In this document: positions 57,840 through 59,828 of the stretch, in pieces
Position numbering within the stretch: position 1 is the first letter of the stretch
How the letters are laid out: every line of letters begins with the position of its first letter
DNA from: Pyrinomonas sp040289685
GTDB lineage: Bacteria; Acidobacteriota; Blastocatellia; Pyrinomonadales; Pyrinomonadaceae
Reading direction: 5' to 3'
Assembly (NCBI RefSeq): GCF_040289685.1
Contig: NZ_PSLQ01000013.1
Location: 1-59,828, forward strand
DNA: 59,828 nucleotides
Position numbers and translations under genes: made by a program
The notes under the pieces: model-generated
What the model saw: the letters and a program-made list of their open reading frames with translations, nothing else
Told to the model about the DNA's origin: nothing
The model's database searches: none

Positions 57840-59777
57840 TCACCTCCTTCGAGCTTCGGGCGTGATCCGTAGGCGCAGGCGGCGTCCATCCCGTTCGACT
57901 TCGACCTCGTACTCGACGTTCGGTTGCATCTCCGATAGCGCGTTGGTGTAGTCGTATATGTTGCGCACTTCGCGTCCAGCGAGTTTAACGATCAGGTCGC
58001 CGCTTTTGAGTCCAGCGCGCGCCGCAGGCGACCCTTCGCGCACCGCTTCGAGTCGCACGCCGCGATCAGACTCGGCGTAGTTCGGGATCGTCCCGAGATA
58101 GACGCGGAAACCAGTCGTGCGCCCGCTGGGCTCGCCGCGCGTGATCGCATAGGTCGGGCGCTGCGGCAAACGATCTATTTCGCGCGCGATTTCAGCGACG
58201 AAAAGGGCGATCTGCGTTTGCCCGACGTAGTTGATCTTGTCCGCCGTATCGGAAGGCCTGTGATAATCTTCGTGCGTCCCGGTCCAGAAGAAGAGCACAG
58301 GGACGCGCCGGGCGTAAAAGGAAGCGTGATCGCTCGGCCCAAATCCATCTGGGTTGAGCGTTAGATTAAAGATCCCTTGCGTTGCTGCGCCGCCGCCCGA
58401 TCGCATTGGCGTCAGCCGTCGGTTGACTTCTTCGACCAACGCGCGCCACTCGGAAGCCGATCCGACGCCGCCCACGGTTAGGCGACCTTGGCGCAGCCTC
58501 CCGATCATATCCATGTTAAGCATGGCGACCGTTTGCGCGAGCGGGAAGACAGGGTTGCGCACGTAGTGATTCGAGCCGAGCAGCCCAAGTTCCTCACCGC
58601 CGAACGCGGCGAAGATGAATGTGCGACGCGGGCGTTGCTGGGTGAAGATGCGCGCTAGCTCGATGAGCGCCGCCGTGCCGGAAGCGTTATCGTCGGCGCC
58701 GTAATGAATCGCGCGTTGGTCTGGCGCGAGGCTGCCGCGTCCGCCCAAGCCCAAGTGATCGTAGTGTGCGCCGATGAGCACGGCCTCCGCGCGCAGTGCG
58801 GGATCGGCCCCTTCGACGATGCCGATCACGTTGGCCGTTTCGAGATTGCGGCGAACGATCTCGGTCTGAATCGTTAACCGAATGCCATCGGCGCGCACGC
58901 GCGATGCAGCGCCGTTTGGCTCGTTCGCTAGCGAGACGTCAGTGCGGCGAACGCCATTAGCGGCGAGCAAGCGCCGCGCGGCGGCTTGTGAGACCACCAC
59001 CGCGATGAGCTGCGCGTCGCCTGCCGCGTGCTCTGCTTCGGAGCGGACCAACGGATCATCGGCAAGCCGCGTCTGGCTGGAGACGAAGATGATGGCGCGT
59101 GCGCCGCGTTCGCGCGCTGCGGTCGCGCGCCACCTCGGTTCAGCGTAGCGCGCCAGCGGGTTGTGCGGGTCAGCCTCTTCAGGCACCATCGAGGGCAGAA
59201 TGACGGCTTTGCCGCGAAGGTCGAGGCCAGCGTAGTCGTCGCGTTTCAACTCCTCGGCGACGATGCCGCCATTGACGACCACCGCCGGAATCTCCTCGAC
59301 GCGCGCGCTCGCCGTCCACATCAATGGCACCCAATCTTCGTTCAGGCGCAAATCGAGCGTTGCGCCCTCCGCATCGGTGAACGACATCTCGTTGCGCTGG
59401 CCCAGTTGACCGCGACCCGCGAGGTTGAAGGTTTGCCAGTAGTCTCGATAAGCAGGTTGCTCAAGATCGTGCGATGTCGCACAGCAGGGGCGCAGCCCCA
59501 ACCGTGCGAACTCTTCGGCGATGTAGCGCGCGGCCAGCGCCGCTCCGGGCGTTCCGGCGCGCCGCCCCTCGAACTTTTCGGAAGCGAGCGTCTGAACGTG
59601 ACGGCGAAGCGCCGTTTCATCCGGAATCGGTTTCGGCGCCGGAGCTTGCGCGATCGCTTGCGATAAAAGCAGCAGCGAAAGGACGCCGAGTCGCGTGGCT
59701 CGGATCACCTGCGTCGAAGCGGAATCGCTGCGCGCGTGCCTTTCGAGGGGGGTAAACCGACTTCGTAGGGCGCTCAT
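57840..59777 (-). CDS. Secreted M28 family aminopeptidase with PDZ domain
   Basis: A 645-aa protein. A signal peptide (ATRLGVLSLLLLSQAIAQA), a protease-associated insert at about 150-290 and an M28 zinc peptidase domain with GAHYDHLG, YGADDNASGTAALIE, GGEELGLLG, NMDMIGR and HRPSDT, which supply the ligands for two zinc ions and the catalytic Glu. The C-terminal 110 residues form a PDZ domain (REGSPAARAGLKSGDLIVKL). Likely a periplasmic or secreted aminopeptidase for peptide use. Start ATG at 59777; about 22 nt further upstream lies an IS200/IS605-like hairpin. Confidence 0.92.
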   Translation of the reverse strand: MSALRSRFTPLERHARSDSASTQVIRATRLGVLSLLLLSQAIAQAPAPKPIPDETALRRHVQTLASEKFEGRRAGTPGAALAARYIAEEFARLGLRPCCATSHDLEQPAYRDYWQTFNLAGRGQLGQRNEMSFTDAEGATLDLRLNEDWVPLMWTASARVEEIPAVVVNGGIVAEELKRDDYAGLDLRGKAVILPSMVPEEADPHNPLARYAEPRWRATAARERGARAIIFVSSQTRLADDPLVRSEAEHAAGDAQLIAVVVSQAAARRLLAANGVRRTDVSLANEPNGAASRVRADGIRLTIQTEIVRRNLETANVIGIVEGADPALRAEAVLIGAHYDHLGLGGRGSLAPDQRAIHYGADDNASGTAALIELARIFTQQRPRRTFIFAAFGGEELGLLGSNHYVRNPVFPLAQTVAMLNMDMIGRLRQGRLTVGGVGSASEWRALVEEVNRRLTPMRSGGGAATQGIFNLTLNPDGFGPSDHASFYARRVPVLFFWTGTHEDYHRPSDTADKINYVGQTQIALFVAEIAREIDRLPQRPTYAITRGEPSGRTTGFRVYLGTIPNYAESDRGVRLEAVREGSPAARAGLKSGDLIVKLAGREVRNIYDYTNALSEMQPNVEYEVEVERDGRRLRLRITPEARRR

Positions 59778-59798
59778 CGGATCACGACGGCGCGGAGA

Positions 59799-59819
59799 CC
59801 CCTGCCTTCAGGCATGGGG
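59799..59819. mobile_element. Bulged hairpin resembling an IS200/IS605-family end
   Basis: CCCCTGCC-TTCA-GGCATGGGG forms a stem with one unpaired A, followed by AGGAGCGCC at the window edge. Subterminal imperfect hairpins of this form (CCCCTGCCTTnAGGCATGGGG) are typical of IS200/IS605/IS1341 ends. The element body, if any, lies outside the window. Confidence 0.45.
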
Positions 59820-59828
59820 AGGAGCGCC

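Overview
The window looks like part of a chromosome of a moderately GC-rich (about 60%) Gram-negative bacterium, most likely an acidobacterium of the Blastocatellia (Pyrinomonas-like). That guess rests on three Oar-like TonB-dependent receptors with an N-terminal carboxypeptidase-regulatory-like domain, a Thermus-type ribosomal protein Thx, a tandem pair of membrane pyrophosphatases, a paired HTH_34 regulator and DUF4173 membrane protein, and Tat-exported TIM-barrel and phosphoesterase proteins. The sequence is a draft: 10 N lie at 42024-42033. No prophage, CRISPR array or complete insertion sequence is visible; one bulged hairpin at the right edge resembles IS200/IS605 ends.

Layout. 1-13.6 kb is mostly housekeeping: a cut Uma2 nuclease and moaA, a membrane-protein/HTH_34/DUF4173 group, thx, queG-amrS, an MBL-fold hydrolase and lipocalin, then on the minus strand mreB, a DUF2059 protein, an M50/CBS protease, fbaB and a small ORF. 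13.9-33.9 kb is a phosphate island: a small ORF and Porin_5-type porin, a zinc-ribbon protein, receptor 1, a Tat-exported TIM-barrel protein, receptor 2, a lone PhoB-like DNA-binding domain, then pstS-pstC-pstA-pstB-phoU and phoB-phoR. 34-39 kb holds a DASS transporter with an NtrC-type regulator, a CT398-like coiled-coil/zinc-ribbon protein and tadA. 38.9-43.1 kb carries three tRNA-Ser genes (CGA, GGA, GCU), a decayed tRNA-Ser fragment, SRP RNA and dnaX. The rest holds a TM2-type protein, a metallophosphoesterase, a DUF421 protein, gltX, an NTF2-like secreted protein, receptor 3, an SRPBCC-NTF2 membrane protein, two pyrophosphatases and an M28 peptidase.

Main result. Four transcription units carry runs of a short motif, (T/G)T(A/C)A, repeated at exactly 11-bp spacing: upstream of pstS (4 units), receptor 1 (4), receptor 2 (4) and the small ORF/porin (3). 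Eleven-bp direct repeats are the hallmark of PhoB-type Pho boxes, and a phoB-phoR pair sits in the same island. The inference is that two giant Oar-type outer-membrane receptors and a porin belong to the Pho regulon, making a phosphate-starvation outer-membrane uptake locus that I do not recognise as described. Receptor 3 lacks such boxes and has instead a tandem palindromic operator-like element.

Other points: tadA ends inside a tRNA-Ser gene; a sigma-70 promoter places the start of transcription on the ATG of a membrane protein gene (leaderless); many gene ends are marked by long near-perfect hairpins, only some with a U-rich tail; the two pyrophosphatases differ at the residue that separates K+-dependent from K+-independent enzymes.
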